Source: BD2-11 sp965115885 (GTDB lineage Bacteria > Gemmatimonadota > Gemmatimonadetes > Longimicrobiales > Gaopeijiaceae). From it: a DNA stretch of 64,000 nucleotides. Under the pieces are notes generated by a model. That model ran no database searches. It saw nothing but the letters and a program-made list of their open reading frames with translations, and had not been told where the DNA came from. The stretch spans positions 2,914,001 to 2,978,000 of the forward strand of contig OZ220479.1 in the NCBI GenBank assembly GCA_965115885.1, written 5' to 3'. Positions 29,779 through 39,160 of this stretch are shown here, one piece after another (position 1 is the stretch's first letter; each line of letters starts with the position of its first letter). Both the position numbers and the translations under genes were made by a program.

Positions 29779-30783
29779 CTACTTGTCCTTGAAGATCTTG
29801 AGGTTGGTCGAGTGTCCGGGGTTCGCGCGCGCCTTCGGATCGACGCGTCGAATCGCGTTGTTCACCGCGATCGCCGCCTCGGAGAATCCGGTGGCGATCA
29901 GGTCCAGCTTGCCCGGGTAGGCGACCAAGTCCCCGGCGGCGTAGACGCCCGGGCGGCTGGTCTCCATCAGTCGGCCCACCACGATGCGCTTCCCGTTCGA
30001 TTCGAGCCCCCAGCTCTTGATCGGCCCCAGATCCGGCTTGAAGCCCAGAAACGTGAGCACCGCATCCGCTTCGAAGGACTCCTCCGCGTCGCTCCGGTTG
30101 TCGAAGACGGTGCACCCCTCGACCCCTCCGCTCCCGCGGATCTCGCGCACCTCCCGGAAGAGCTTCACCTCGAGTTCGCCCGTCTCCGCCGCTTCCCCGA
30201 GCCGGTCCACCGACGTCTCGTGCGCCCGGAACACGGCTCTCCGGTGGACCAAGACCAGTCGCGCGGCGACGTCCTTCAGGATCAGCGCCCAATCCAGTGC
30301 GGAGTCCCCTCCGCCCACGATCACGACCCGCTTCCCCCGGTAGGCCTCGGGATCGCGCACCGAGTACTCGACCCCGCGCCCCAGGAATTCCGCGTAGCCG
30401 GGACACTCGAGCGCCATGGGCTCGAAGGCGCCCTTGCCGCCGGCGATCAGCACCGTGCGGGACCGATATTCCGAAGACGCCCCCCGGAGCGCGAAGACGC
30501 CCTCCTCCTCGCGGAGCTCGCGCACCTCCTCGTCCAGCACCACTTCGGCGCCGAACTGGAGTCCCTGCTTCACCAGCTCCCGAGCCAGATCCTTGGCCAT
30601 CACCTTGGAAAAGCCGCCCACATCGAAGATGTACTTCTCGGGATAGAGGGCCGTGAGCTGTCCCCCCAACTCGGGAAGCGAGTCGACGATGCGGCAGGAC
30701 ATGCCGCGCATGCCGGCGTAGAAGGCCCCGAAGAGTCCCGTGGGGCCTCCTCCGACGATGGTCAGGTCGAGAACTCCCTTCAT
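29779..30783 (-). CDS. Type-2 ferredoxin-NADP reductase (TrxR-like)
   Basis: This flavoprotein of 334 residues transfers electrons between NADP(H) and ferredoxin or flavodoxin. The N-terminus DLTIVGGGPTGLFGAFYAGM and ELGGQLTALYPEKYIFDVGG are characteristic of the YumC/Chlorobium FNR group. The NADP site is VVIVGGGDSALDWALILKD with HRRAVFRAHE. Unlike thioredoxin reductase it has no CxxC pair. The C-terminal GVYAAGDLVAYPGKLDLIAT and the extra tail to NPGHSTNLKIFKDK fit this subgroup. It starts 2 bp after the mlaD-like gene ends, so it is in the same operon, an uncommon partnership. Confidence 0.93.
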   Translation of the reverse strand: MKGVLDLTIVGGGPTGLFGAFYAGMRGMSCRIVDSLPELGGQLTALYPEKYIFDVGGFSKVMAKDLARELVKQGLQFGAEVVLDEEVRELREEEGVFALRGASSEYRSRTVLIAGGKGAFEPMALECPGYAEFLGRGVEYSVRDPEAYRGKRVVIVGGGDSALDWALILKDVAARLVLVHRRAVFRAHETSVDRLGEAAETGELEVKLFREVREIRGSGGVEGCTVFDNRSDAEESFEADAVLTFLGFKPDLGPIKSWGLESNGKRIVVGRLMETSRPGVYAAGDLVAYPGKLDLIATGFSEAAIAVNNAIRRVDPKARANPGHSTNLKIFKDK

Positions 30784-30785
30784 GG

Positions 30786-31772
30786 TCAGAAGATGGACAG
30801 GCGCACGTAGCGCCCCGGGTTTTCGCGGAAGTCCTCGAGCAACAGGCCGAGCTGCGTCAGCACCGAACGGGTCTGAACGGCCATCGTGGAGTCGGCCAGA
30901 AGATGGGCCAGCGTCCCTTCCCCGGTCTCGATCTCGCGTCCGATGCGTTCGAAGCGGATCAAGGTGGAGTCGGCGTACCTCAGCGTGGTCTCGAGCCCGG
31001 CCGTGGTCTCGCGCAGATCGGTGGCCAGGACCCGGAATTCGGCGGCGGTCACGCGGGTGTCGCTCACGATGGAGTCCACGGCGCCGCCCGAGAGCAGCCG
31101 CTCCACCTCGCCCAGCGTGCGGGTCGCCAGCGCCGCCGCTTCCCCGACCTCGCCGGTGGAGACGCGAACGTTCTCGACCAGTTCCTCGACCGCCCCGATC
31201 TGGGCGTCGGCAAGCGTCGCCACCTGTTCGCTGACCCTGCCCACGTTCTCGATCACCAGCTTGAGGTTCTCGGCGGTCTCTTGGTTGAAGGCGACCTCCA
31301 CCCGGTCGGTGATGGTGGCCAGGTTTTCGGCGATCCGGTCGGCGGTGGCGGTGAGGCGGGAGAGGTCGGGGATGCTGAAACCGGGCAGCACGGCCGGATC
31401 CGGAGGGTCGAAGAAATCCATTCGGGGGTAGGCGGAGCGCGACACGATCTCCGCGTTCCAGTCCCCGAACATCGATTCGGGGGCGATGAGCACGGCGGCG
31501 TCGGCGGGCAGCCGCACATCGGCATTGACGGCGAGCCCCACCCGCACCGCGGTTCCGTCGGGTTCGACGGCGATGCCGTCGACGCGTCCGATGGTCACCC
31601 CGCGGAGCTTCACCGAGGCGCCGTCCATCAGCTGCCCAACGCCGGTGAAGAGCGCCTCGACCGTGGTCGTGCCCCGCATCAGGCGGTATCCGCGCAACCA
31701 GAAGCTGCCCGCCACCGTGACCACGACGCTCAGAAGAATGACGGACCCGACCCACACCTCGTTGCGCCTCAT
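30786..31772 (-). CDS. mlaD: MlaD-like MCE family lipid-transport protein
   Basis: This substrate-binding subunit of an MCE/Mla phospholipid transporter has 328 residues. A single N-terminal transmembrane helix (about 8-28, VGSVILLSVVVTVAGSFWLRG) anchors it in the inner membrane. The MCE domain follows (about 36-115), with VEALFTGVGQLMDGASVKLR and a GxVxxI-like GVTIGRVDGIAV motif. The remaining 200 residues are largely helical with heptad-like spacing, suggesting the coiled periplasmic tube or needle seen in longer MCE proteins. The ATG at 31772 overlaps the ATPase stop as ATGA. Confidence 0.9.
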   Translation of the reverse strand: MRRNEVWVGSVILLSVVVTVAGSFWLRGYRLMRGTTTVEALFTGVGQLMDGASVKLRGVTIGRVDGIAVEPDGTAVRVGLAVNADVRLPADAAVLIAPESMFGDWNAEIVSRSAYPRMDFFDPPDPAVLPGFSIPDLSRLTATADRIAENLATITDRVEVAFNQETAENLKLVIENVGRVSEQVATLADAQIGAVEELVENVRVSTGEVGEAAALATRTLGEVERLLSGGAVDSIVSDTRVTAAEFRVLATDLRETTAGLETTLRYADSTLIRFERIGREIETGEGTLAHLLADSTMAVQTRSVLTQLGLLLEDFRENPGRYVRLSIF

Positions 31773-32515
31773 GCCATCGCCTCCATCGGTTCCGGAGCCC
31801 CTTCGACGAACGACCGGACCACGGGGTCCGGCGAGACGCGAATCTCGCTCGGCGCGCCTTGGGCCCGCAGCCGTCCGCGGTGCAGAAACGCCATCGAGTC
31901 GGCGATCCGGTCGGCCGTCTCGAGGTCGTGCGTGACCACCAGTCCCGTGGCCCCCAGCTCCTTCCGCAATCTGAGGATGAGTCGGCCGATCACGGTCGTG
32001 GTCACCGGATCCAGCCCGGTGGTGGGCTCGTCGTACAGGAGATACCGGGGACGGGTCGCGATCGCGCGCGCGATTCCCGCCCTCTTGCGCTGTCCCCCGG
32101 AGATCTGCGCCGGGTAACGGTCTCGCAATCCCCCCAAGTCCACAAGCTCCAGGCACTCGGCGGCCCGGCGGCGGATCTCCCGGCGCCCCAACCCGGGGAT
32201 CCGGCGCAACCCCATCTCCACGTTCTGGGCGAGCGTCATGGAATCGAAGAGCGCCGCGAACTGAAAAACGTAGCCGACCTCGCGTCGCAACGCGTACAGG
32301 GCTTGCCGGTCCAGCGCGCCGACCTCCCGACCGTCGACGGTCACGCTTCCCCTTTCGGGAACGAGCAGCCGCACGATGTGTTTCAGCACGACCGACTTGC
32401 CCGCCCCGGAGGCGCCGATCAGCGCCACCGTGGCCCCCTCGGGCACATCCAGGTCGAAACCGTCCAGCACGACCTTGCCGCCGAAGGCCTTGTGCACGTC
32501 GCGCAGGCGGATCAC
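31769..32515 (-). CDS. mlaF: MlaF-like ABC transporter ATPase
   Basis: This ATPase of the Mla/MCE retrograde lipid transporter has 248 residues. Walker A is LIGASGAGKSVVLKHI, which matches the MlaF-type GxSGxGKSV. The Q-loop region is YVFQFAALFDSMTLAQNV, the ABC signature is ISGGQRKRAGIARAIA, and Walker B is LLYDEPTTGLDPVT, followed by the switch histidine in VVTHDLETA. It starts with GTG at 32515 overlapping the permease stop as GTGA, and its own stop overlaps the mlaD start as ATGA. The three Mla genes are therefore coupled end to end. Confidence 0.95.
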   Translation of the reverse strand: MIRLRDVHKAFGGKVVLDGFDLDVPEGATVALIGASGAGKSVVLKHIVRLLVPERGSVTVDGREVGALDRQALYALRREVGYVFQFAALFDSMTLAQNVEMGLRRIPGLGRREIRRRAAECLELVDLGGLRDRYPAQISGGQRKRAGIARAIATRPRYLLYDEPTTGLDPVTTTVIGRLILRLRKELGATGLVVTHDLETADRIADSMAFLHRGRLRAQGAPSEIRVSPDPVVRSFVEGAPEPMEAMA

Positions 32516-33294
32516 AGCAACACCGCCGCCCAGAAGGCGTCGAACACCAGGATCACCATGCTGCTCGCCACCACGGCCGACGTGGCGGCGCGGCCCACTC
32601 CGGCGGCGCCGCCTCGGGCGTGGAACCCGAAGAAGCATCCCAGCGAGGTCACCGTCAAACCGAACGAGAACGACTTGATCGCCGAGAAGAACACGTCGAA
32701 GGGCACGAAGAAAGCCTCGAGGCCGCGCACGAACTCGGGCGTGGACATCTCGAGAAGCTGGATGGCGGTCAGCCACCCGGCCACAATCCCCAGCGCGGAC
32801 GCGAGCAGCGTCACGGCCGGAAACATCGCCGCGCCGGCCAGAACCCGGGGGAGCACCAGATACGCCGCCGGATCGTAGGCCATGGTCTCGAGCGCGTCGA
32901 TCTGCTCGGTCACCCGCATGGTCCCCAATTCGGCGGCGATGCTCGCGCCCACCCGGCCCGCGAGCGCCAGTCCCGTCAGCACCGGACCCAGCTCGATGAT
33001 CATGGTCTTGCCCACCAAGCTTCCCACCAAGTACAGCGGCACCGCCCCGGTGAAGGTGTAGGAAGCCTGGAGCGCAAGCACGATGCCGGTGAAGGCGGCG
33101 ATGAAGAGCGCGATGGGAACCGAATCGACGCCGATGCGCATCATCTGCTCGAGAACCAGCTTCCCCCAGATGCGGACCGCGCGCAGGCCGCGGAAGGTGT
33201 CCTGCATGAGGACGCCCCACTCGCCGACCGACGCCACGAAGCGCACGGTCGCGCGCCCGGTGGCGCCGACGATGTCCAGCGTCTTGCCCGGCAT
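32512..33294 (-). CDS. mlaE: MlaE-like ABC transporter permease
   Basis: This inner-membrane permease of 260 residues has the MlaE/YrbE fold, with about five to six hydrophobic segments. Typical features are FTGIVLALQASYTFTGAVPL, the conserved ELGPVLTGLALAGRVGASIA, AAELGTMRVTEQIDALE, and the cytoplasmic coupling region FDVFFSAIKSFSFGLTVTSL. With the ATPase and MCE protein encoded next it forms a complete inner-membrane core for moving phospholipids between membranes. MlaB- and MlaC-like partners are not in the window. The ATG at 33294 is chosen because the upstream 30 codons look non-coding. Confidence 0.94.
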   Translation of the reverse strand: MPGKTLDIVGATGRATVRFVASVGEWGVLMQDTFRGLRAVRIWGKLVLEQMMRIGVDSVPIALFIAAFTGIVLALQASYTFTGAVPLYLVGSLVGKTMIIELGPVLTGLALAGRVGASIAAELGTMRVTEQIDALETMAYDPAAYLVLPRVLAGAAMFPAVTLLASALGIVAGWLTAIQLLEMSTPEFVRGLEAFFVPFDVFFSAIKSFSFGLTVTSLGCFFGFHARGGAAGVGRAATSAVVASSMVILVFDAFWAAVLL

Positions 33295-33500
33295 ATGCGT
33301 GGGGTGGAGGGGATCGGAGTCGAGAGGTCGCCAAGGGGTACTCCGCCGAACCCCGAAAATGTCCCGGCCGCACCCGAACTCTTCCACGAGGGAGACGGGG
33401 AGCCGTCCCCCCCAGCGCGAAGGCCTCCCCGTCCCGGGCCGCCGACCGGCCGGAAAGGAGGCGTCCCGGTTGGGCTTCGGGACGCGCCGCCTCGAATTCC

Positions 33501-33529
33501 TTGACCCCCGCGAGAGGCCCGCTTAACAT
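33501..33529 (+). promoter_or_regulatory. Probable rho promoter
   Basis: TTGACC (33501-33506) and TAACAT (33524-33529) are separated by exactly 17 bases, which is a good sigma-70-type match for a GC-rich genome. It faces rho and leaves a leader of about 85 bases to the GTG at 33622, or about 130 bases to the TTG at 33664. A long leader fits the autoregulation known for rho in model bacteria. The rest of the 33295-33663 gap holds no supported gene. Confidence 0.6.
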
Positions 33530-33663
33530 TCCGACGGTTCACCGGAGACGCAAGCTCCGCCCCGGCATCTCGCCACCCTTTCCGGCTCGAGCCCGACCGA
33601 CCGCGTCCCACCCGCGGCGCCGTGTTCACGGTCCGCCCCGCCTTTCCCATCGGAACCATCCCC

Positions 33664-34914
<1,251 letters not shown>

Positions 34915-34925
34915 CGGGCACGAAG

Positions 34926-34953
34926 GCTCCCGAACAGGCGCCCGGGCGGGAGC
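34926..34953 (+). terminator. Hairpin downstream of rho
   Basis: Inverted arms GCTCCCG (34926-34932) and CGGGAGC (34947-34953) form a 7-bp GC stem 12 bases after the rho stop. There is no T-tract after it, so it is more likely an RNA-stabilising or Rho-site-associated stem than a true intrinsic terminator. Confidence 0.35.
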
Positions 34954-35157
34954 GGGTTCGGTTCGCGTCCGTGAATCGCCGAGACTGCGGCGCCCCCGAC
35001 TCGGAAGGGCTGCCGCCGAAGAAAGCGGTCGATCCCCGGACCTGCGGCGCCTTCGCATCGGGCGTCCGCCGCTCCGGAGGCCGATCCCGCTCCGCCCGGC
35101 GAGGCGAGGCCGACGACCCTCGCCCCGGCACCTTCCGCGAGCCTCCGGCCGACCTCT

Positions 35158-36243
35158 TCAGCTCACGCGGGTCAGCGACTCCGGATCGTACAGGTCCGCC
35201 ACGAACTCCCCGTATCCGTTGAAGAGCAGCGTCGGCTGGGGCGTGTTGCCGGGCAGATGCCGCTCGGTCGCCTGCGACCAGGGGGTTCCCACGTCCGGGT
35301 TGACGTTGGAGTAGAAACCGTACTGGTTCGGCGAAATGTCCGACCAGAACGTCCCGGGCCGGGCGTCGGCGAACTCCACTTCGAGGAAGGCCTTCGCGCT
35401 CTTGTAGCCGTACTTCCACGGCAACGCGAGCCGCAACGGAGCTCCGTTCTGCTTGGGCAACGGCTCGCCGTAGGCGCCGGTCGCCACGAAGGCGAGATCG
35501 TTCATGGCCTCGTCGAGCCGCAACGCTTCGTAGTAGGGCCAGGGCCACTGCGAACCGCTCTCCTGCCCGATCGCCTGCTCGGGCCGAAAATAACTGCGAA
35601 AGGCGACGTAATTCGCCGACGAGAGGGGTTCGGCCAGCTCGATCAGCTTGCGCAGGGGATAGCCGCTCCACGGGACGGCGATCGCCCAAGTCTCGACGCA
35701 ACGCAGGCGGTACAGTCGCTCCTCGATGCCGAACATGCGCTCGAGCGCGTCGACGTCCCAGGTGCCCGGCGCGTTGCAGAGCCCGGAGAAGGTCACCGTC
35801 CAGGGGCGCACCCGAAACGGCCCGGTCAGACGCCACATGTTTCCGGCGCCCGTTCTGAACTCGTAGTAGTTGTTGTACGTCGAGACGACGTTGCGGTCGG
35901 TGATCGCCCGCGAGCCGAGGGTGTAGGTGGCGTTGCGCTCCGCCGGATACAGATCGGCGTTGGGAGAGGCGCAGATGGTGTGCAACGGGTCGGTGGGCGG
36001 ATCGTCGTGGCACGAGGGCGTCACGGGATCCAACGGATCGACGGGCGGGGCGGGATCGTCCGGATCCGGATCGACGGGATCCTCGTCGTTCGCGATGAAC
36101 GTGGAGCCGCACGCCGCCGATCCCAGCGCGGCGACCCCGAGCCCCAGCGCGCGCACGAATTCGCGGCGCCGCAGGTACGCATCCCGAGGGGTGGCCTGCG
36201 ATTCCGGGATGCGCCATCCGGGAGGAACGATGATGTTCGCCAT
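35158..36243 (-). CDS. MsrP/YedY-like molybdopterin oxidoreductase
   Basis: This is a sulfite-oxidase-fold molybdoenzyme of 361 residues related to the periplasmic methionine sulfoxide reductase MsrP. The N-terminus has the YedY-like PPGWRIPESQATPRDAYLRR and a twin-arginine motif RRREFVRALGLG, so it is Tat-exported. The molybdenum-ligating cysteine is Cys182 in RLRCVETWAIAVPWSGYPL. The C-terminal LPWKYGYKSAKAF and EVEFAD segments are family features. After the signal there is a low-complexity Asp/Pro linker (about 53-77), unlike canonical MsrP. No haem-membrane partner MsrQ gene is adjacent, so its electron donor is unknown. The start is fixed by the conserved N-terminus. Confidence 0.9.
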   Translation of the reverse strand: MANIIVPPGWRIPESQATPRDAYLRRREFVRALGLGVAALGSAACGSTFIANDEDPVDPDPDDPAPPVDPLDPVTPSCHDDPPTDPLHTICASPNADLYPAERNATYTLGSRAITDRNVVSTYNNYYEFRTGAGNMWRLTGPFRVRPWTVTFSGLCNAPGTWDVDALERMFGIEERLYRLRCVETWAIAVPWSGYPLRKLIELAEPLSSANYVAFRSYFRPEQAIGQESGSQWPWPYYEALRLDEAMNDLAFVATGAYGEPLPKQNGAPLRLALPWKYGYKSAKAFLEVEFADARPGTFWSDISPNQYGFYSNVNPDVGTPWSQATERHLPGNTPQPTLLFNGYGEFVADLYDPESLTRVS

Positions 36244-37062
36244 GGGTCTTCCTTTCTTCCTTCCCGCACCTGGCGCACCTAGCGGTGTGGCGGGGGCGCG
36301 AAAAGCCGTCCCGCCCCCGGAGCGTTCCACGGTTGCGCGGGACCGCAGAACCCGGGCGCGGGGATCCGCGGACCGGCGTCGGCCGTCCGCGACCACCGCT
36401 TCGCCCGTGCGCGAACGATAGCTCCCCTCGAAGGAGCAGGGCCAGACCCGGCCCCGGATCGGCGCGGCCGAAGATCCCGCTCCGAGGGGAAACGCGACGA
36501 TGACGCCGCCGCCGAAATCGACGGTTCCGCAAGCGGCAACCGGATCCCCCATGCCGCTCGACTCCGTTGCCCGGCGGCGGAGGATCGGCGGACAGGCGTG
36601 GGCGAACGGCGGGTCCCGGTCGCTCGGGACGTCCGGGAAGGCGTGGATGGCGCACAGCCACGATGCGGACAACCGGCCGATCGCGCCTTCCCCGATCCTG
36701 CGCGCGAAAAAAAAAAATCGATCCCGCGAAAAATCGATCCCGCGCGTCCGGTGCCGGGCAACAGGTCGTCGGCGGCGGCGATTGCGGTCGTCGGCCGGGT
36801 TGAGGGGGCGGCGAGATCCGCGGCCGGCATTGCGCGATCCCGAATTCGGGTTCATGATGGATTCCGACGTTGGATGGGCACTCTCGCCGCCGGACACGGT
36901 CCGCAAATGCGCGCAACCCGAAGCCACGACCGCAACGCCCCGAGCCACGGCGGACCGCAGTCCGCCGCCGAGGCCTGCTCGTGTCCATGCCGCACCCCGA
37001 TGCGGGGTCGGGCGGGCCGACCCATGTAGCGATCCGACCGATGTGGCGACGGCGGATCGGAG
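36244..37062. other. Long gap with repeats, no supported gene
   Basis: About 800 bases carry no credible gene. The stretch holds an 11-A homopolymer and a 16-bp tandem duplication near 36713, and a perfect 12-bp palindrome CCCGAATTCGGG at 36839-36850. It ends in a structured GC-rich region leading into the intrinsic terminator at 37063. It must also contain the promoter of the molybdoenzyme gene near 36250-36350. Confidence 0.5.
36713..36744. repeat. 16-bp tandem duplication
   Basis: The 16-base unit AAAAATCGATCCCGCG occurs twice, exactly adjacent (36713-36728 and 36729-36744), preceded by more A residues that make an 11-A run (36707-36717). Such an A-tract is exceptional in this GC-rich sequence. 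It may bend DNA or reflect replication slippage. Confidence 0.85.
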
Positions 37063-37100
37063 GCCCGACCAGCACCCCGGCTGGCGGGCTTTTTCGTTTT
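37063..37100 (+). terminator. Strong intrinsic terminator or attenuator
   Basis: GCCCG, a bulged A, and CCAGC (37063-37073) pair with GCTGG CGGGC (37080-37089) to form a 10-bp stem around a six-base loop. The stem runs directly into TTTTT CG TTTT (37090-37100) on the plus strand. It lies about 60 bases before the start of the thioredoxin-like gene at 37162, yet there is no plus-strand gene just upstream. It could end a small RNA made from 36850-37060, or act as an attenuator for the downstream gene. Confidence 0.75.
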
Positions 37101-37161
37101 CCCTCGCCCGAGAGGAATCGAAGGTTCAGACGTACGCACCCCGCTTTGGAGGGAGAGTCCG

Positions 37162-37869
37162 ATGACGAAATGGATCGCTTCGGCGATGACGTCGCTCGCG
37201 GTGGTCGGCGCCGGATGTCTGGTCACGAGCCCGGCGGTTCCCGCCGAAGAGGCGGCCGCACCCCACCCGCACGAGTACGCTCCGGTGACAGCGCTCGACC
37301 TCACCGCAAAGGTGGCCGGCGCAGGCGGCGACTCCCTGGTGCCATGGGACGTCCTGCGCCGTGATTTCTCCGGCACGTCCAGGACCGGAAAGAAAATCGA
37401 CTTCGAGGAGGTCGTGCGCGACAACCGCGTCACGCTCCTGACCTACTTCGCGGAGTGGTGCGCCAACTGCCGCTACGAGGCCCCCGGCTTGGCGGAGCGC
37501 TACGGTGCGCACCGGGACGACGGCCTGATGATCGTCGGCCGCAGCGAATACTCCCATCCGGATGTCGTGGCCGAGCACGTCGACGAGTTCGAAATCGAGT
37601 ATCCGGTCCTTCTGGGCAGCCCCAATCCCGATCCCGACGACGAGGATCTGGTACGCACCACGACCGCGCATTTCCGCATGCGCAAGGCGCTCCTCGACCC
37701 GCGCAAATGGGGCACGCCCCTGAACGTCGTGGTGGTGGACGGGGATCCCACGCGGGCGTCGATCGTGGCCGGCGAGTTCTTCCCGGGAGCGTTCGACGAG
37801 ACCTTCGGCAGGTACCTGGGTCGCACCGCGCCGGCGCCGGGCGAGGTGCCGGACGCGGACGGCCGATAG
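37162..37869 (+). CDS. Exported TlpA-like thioredoxin-fold protein
   Basis: This is a periplasmic thiol-disulfide protein of 235 residues. A good ribosome-binding site, GGAGGGAGAG, precedes the ATG at 37162, and a signal segment ends near VPAEEA. The thioredoxin domain has the redox pair in YFAEWCANCRYEAPGL (Cys100 and Cys103). The domain is followed by VVVVDGDPTRASIVAGEFF, where the family usually has its cis-proline strand. Proteins of this type act in cytochrome c maturation or in reducing envelope disulfides. A cytochrome c gene follows 200 bases downstream, which fits a maturation role but does not prove it. Confidence 0.85.
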   Translation: MTKWIASAMTSLAVVGAGCLVTSPAVPAEEAAAPHPHEYAPVTALDLTAKVAGAGGDSLVPWDVLRRDFSGTSRTGKKIDFEEVVRDNRVTLLTYFAEWCANCRYEAPGLAERYGAHRDDGLMIVGRSEYSHPDVVAEHVDEFEIEYPVLLGSPNPDPDDEDLVRTTTAHFRMRKALLDPRKWGTPLNVVVVDGDPTRASIVAGEFFPGAFDETFGRYLGRTAPAPGEVPDADGR

Positions 37870-38068
37870 CGCGCGCGACGAGCGGGCATCGATCGTTGCT
37901 TTCCGCCGACGTCGAGGCGCACGCCCCGACGCACGGGGCTATGACCCTTGCGCGCACGCCTCCGGCGATCTACCTCGTTGCGTGGCACGCCGCATGCGAA
38001 CCCGTCCGAACGGGCGTTTGCACGCATGCCGCGCCGAATCTCATCTTCGGGAGGAAGAGGAAAACGAC

Positions 38069-38539
38069 ATGGTTCGCTCGCACGTTTTCGCAACCCGTGC
38101 CGCGCTCGCCGTCTGCGTCGTCGCCGGACTCGCGCCCGCGCGCACGACGGCGCAGGAACCCACTCCGGTCATGGAGTACCGGCAGGCCATCATGAGCGGG
38201 CTGGGCGCGCATCGGGGCGCGCTGGGCGCCATCCTGAACGAAGACGTGCCGCACCGGGACCACATGCTCGGACACGCGCTCTCGTTGCAGCGACTGGCGG
38301 CGATGGCCTCCGACATTTTCCCCGAGGGATCCGGCGGCGAGGGTTCGCGCGCACTGCCGGAAATCTGGGAGGACGCTGCGGGCTTCGGGGATGCCCTGGC
38401 CGCCTTTCAGAACGCCGCCGACGCGCTGGCGGATGCGGCTCGCGCCGGCGACACGGCGGCCGTGGGCGACGCTGCGGCGGGCTTGGGCAGAACCTGCGGC
38501 GGTTGCCATCGGCCGTATCGGGCGCGGGCGACGGGCTAA
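38069..38539 (+). CDS. Cytochrome c class II-like protein
   Basis: This is a small periplasmic c-type cytochrome of 156 residues. The ATG at 38069 follows a GGGAGGAAGAGG ribosome-binding site, and the signal peptide ends near TTAQEP (about residue 29). The mature part is a four-helix bundle in pattern: MEYRQAIMSGLGAHRGALGA, HALSLQRLAAMASDIFP and further helices. Its single haem site CGGCH is close to the C-terminus (Cys143, Cys146, His147), as in cytochrome c-prime and c556 proteins. The methionine or open axial side cannot be decided. It may be an electron carrier or gas-binding protein; the preceding TlpA-like gene could help its maturation. Confidence 0.88.
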   Translation: MVRSHVFATRAALAVCVVAGLAPARTTAQEPTPVMEYRQAIMSGLGAHRGALGAILNEDVPHRDHMLGHALSLQRLAAMASDIFPEGSGGEGSRALPEIWEDAAGFGDALAAFQNAADALADAARAGDTAAVGDAAAGLGRTCGGCHRPYRARATG

Positions 38540-38589
38540 GCGGGTCCCCCGATCGATTCGGAACTGCCCGCCGGCGGATCCTGTCCGTC

Positions 38590-38613
38590 CGTTCGTTGTA
38601 CGTACGACGAACG
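38590..38613. repeat. Imperfect 24-bp palindrome
   Basis: The sequence reads almost identically on both strands: the arms CGTTCGT and ACGAACG enclose a GTACGTAC core, with one mismatched pair. It lies between the cytochrome c gene and a small lipoprotein gene, 40 bases before the latter. There is no T-tract, so it is more likely an operator or a transcript-stabilising stem than a terminator. Confidence 0.6.
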
Positions 38614-38653
38614 AACGTACCCGCTCCCACCTCTTTCGACGGAGCCAAGCATC

Positions 38654-39058
38654 ATGCGCCCTACCGGATCGAAGTTCATGTTGGCGGCCCTGCTCGTCGT
38701 GCTTGCCCAAGCGTGCGTCTCGTCGGGCGGCACGGACGGAGTCCGGCGCGATCCCGACCTGATCGTGGCGGAGGAACTCGCGAATTACTCCACCATGATG
38801 CTCGCCGACGCGATCCGTCAGCTGCGGCCCCGCTGGATGAGCGCGCGCGGGGCGCCCAGCGTCGAGTTCGGAGGCAACCGCACGATCCCCGTCGTCGTGG
38901 ACGGCGGAGCTCCGCAGGACTGGGGCATCCTCGATTCGCTCCGCCCCGACCAAGTGCAGTCGGTCCGGTTTCACAGCGCCGCCGACGCGACCATGCGCTG
39001 GGGTACGGGGTTTCCGAACGGGGTGATCGAGGTCTCGACCATGAGGGGCGGCAACTAG
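38654..39058 (+). CDS. Small lipoprotein with TonB-plug-like domain
   Basis: This is a 134-residue lipoprotein. The hydrophobic signal ends in LAQAC, placing the lipidated cysteine at residue 21. The remaining 110 residues follow the pattern of a TonB receptor plug domain: IPVVVDGGAPQDWGILDSL, then DQVQSVRFHSAADATMRWGT and GVIEVSTMRG. These match the usual VxVDG, IERIEVLKG, YG and GVIxITT elements. No barrel follows. Stand-alone plug-like lipoproteins occur widely in lineages rich in SusC proteins; their job is unknown. Start chosen at 38654 because it gives a standard signal. Confidence 0.78.
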   Translation: MRPTGSKFMLAALLVVLAQACVSSGGTDGVRRDPDLIVAEELANYSTMMLADAIRQLRPRWMSARGAPSVEFGGNRTIPVVVDGGAPQDWGILDSLRPDQVQSVRFHSAADATMRWGTGFPNGVIEVSTMRGGN

Positions 39059-39160
39059 CCGCCAGCCCCGAGCCCGCCAGCATTTGGGCGGGCGATCTCC
39101 GCTCTCGGGGTACCCGCCGGATCGCCGTCGGTCGATGGGAGCACGGCGGCGGATCCAAAT

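Noticed and set aside
33622..33663. GTG at 33622 as the rho start
   Set aside because: It would add 14 residues before the position where other Rho proteins begin, and no ribosome-binding site was seen. It remains a possible alternative to the TTG at 33664.
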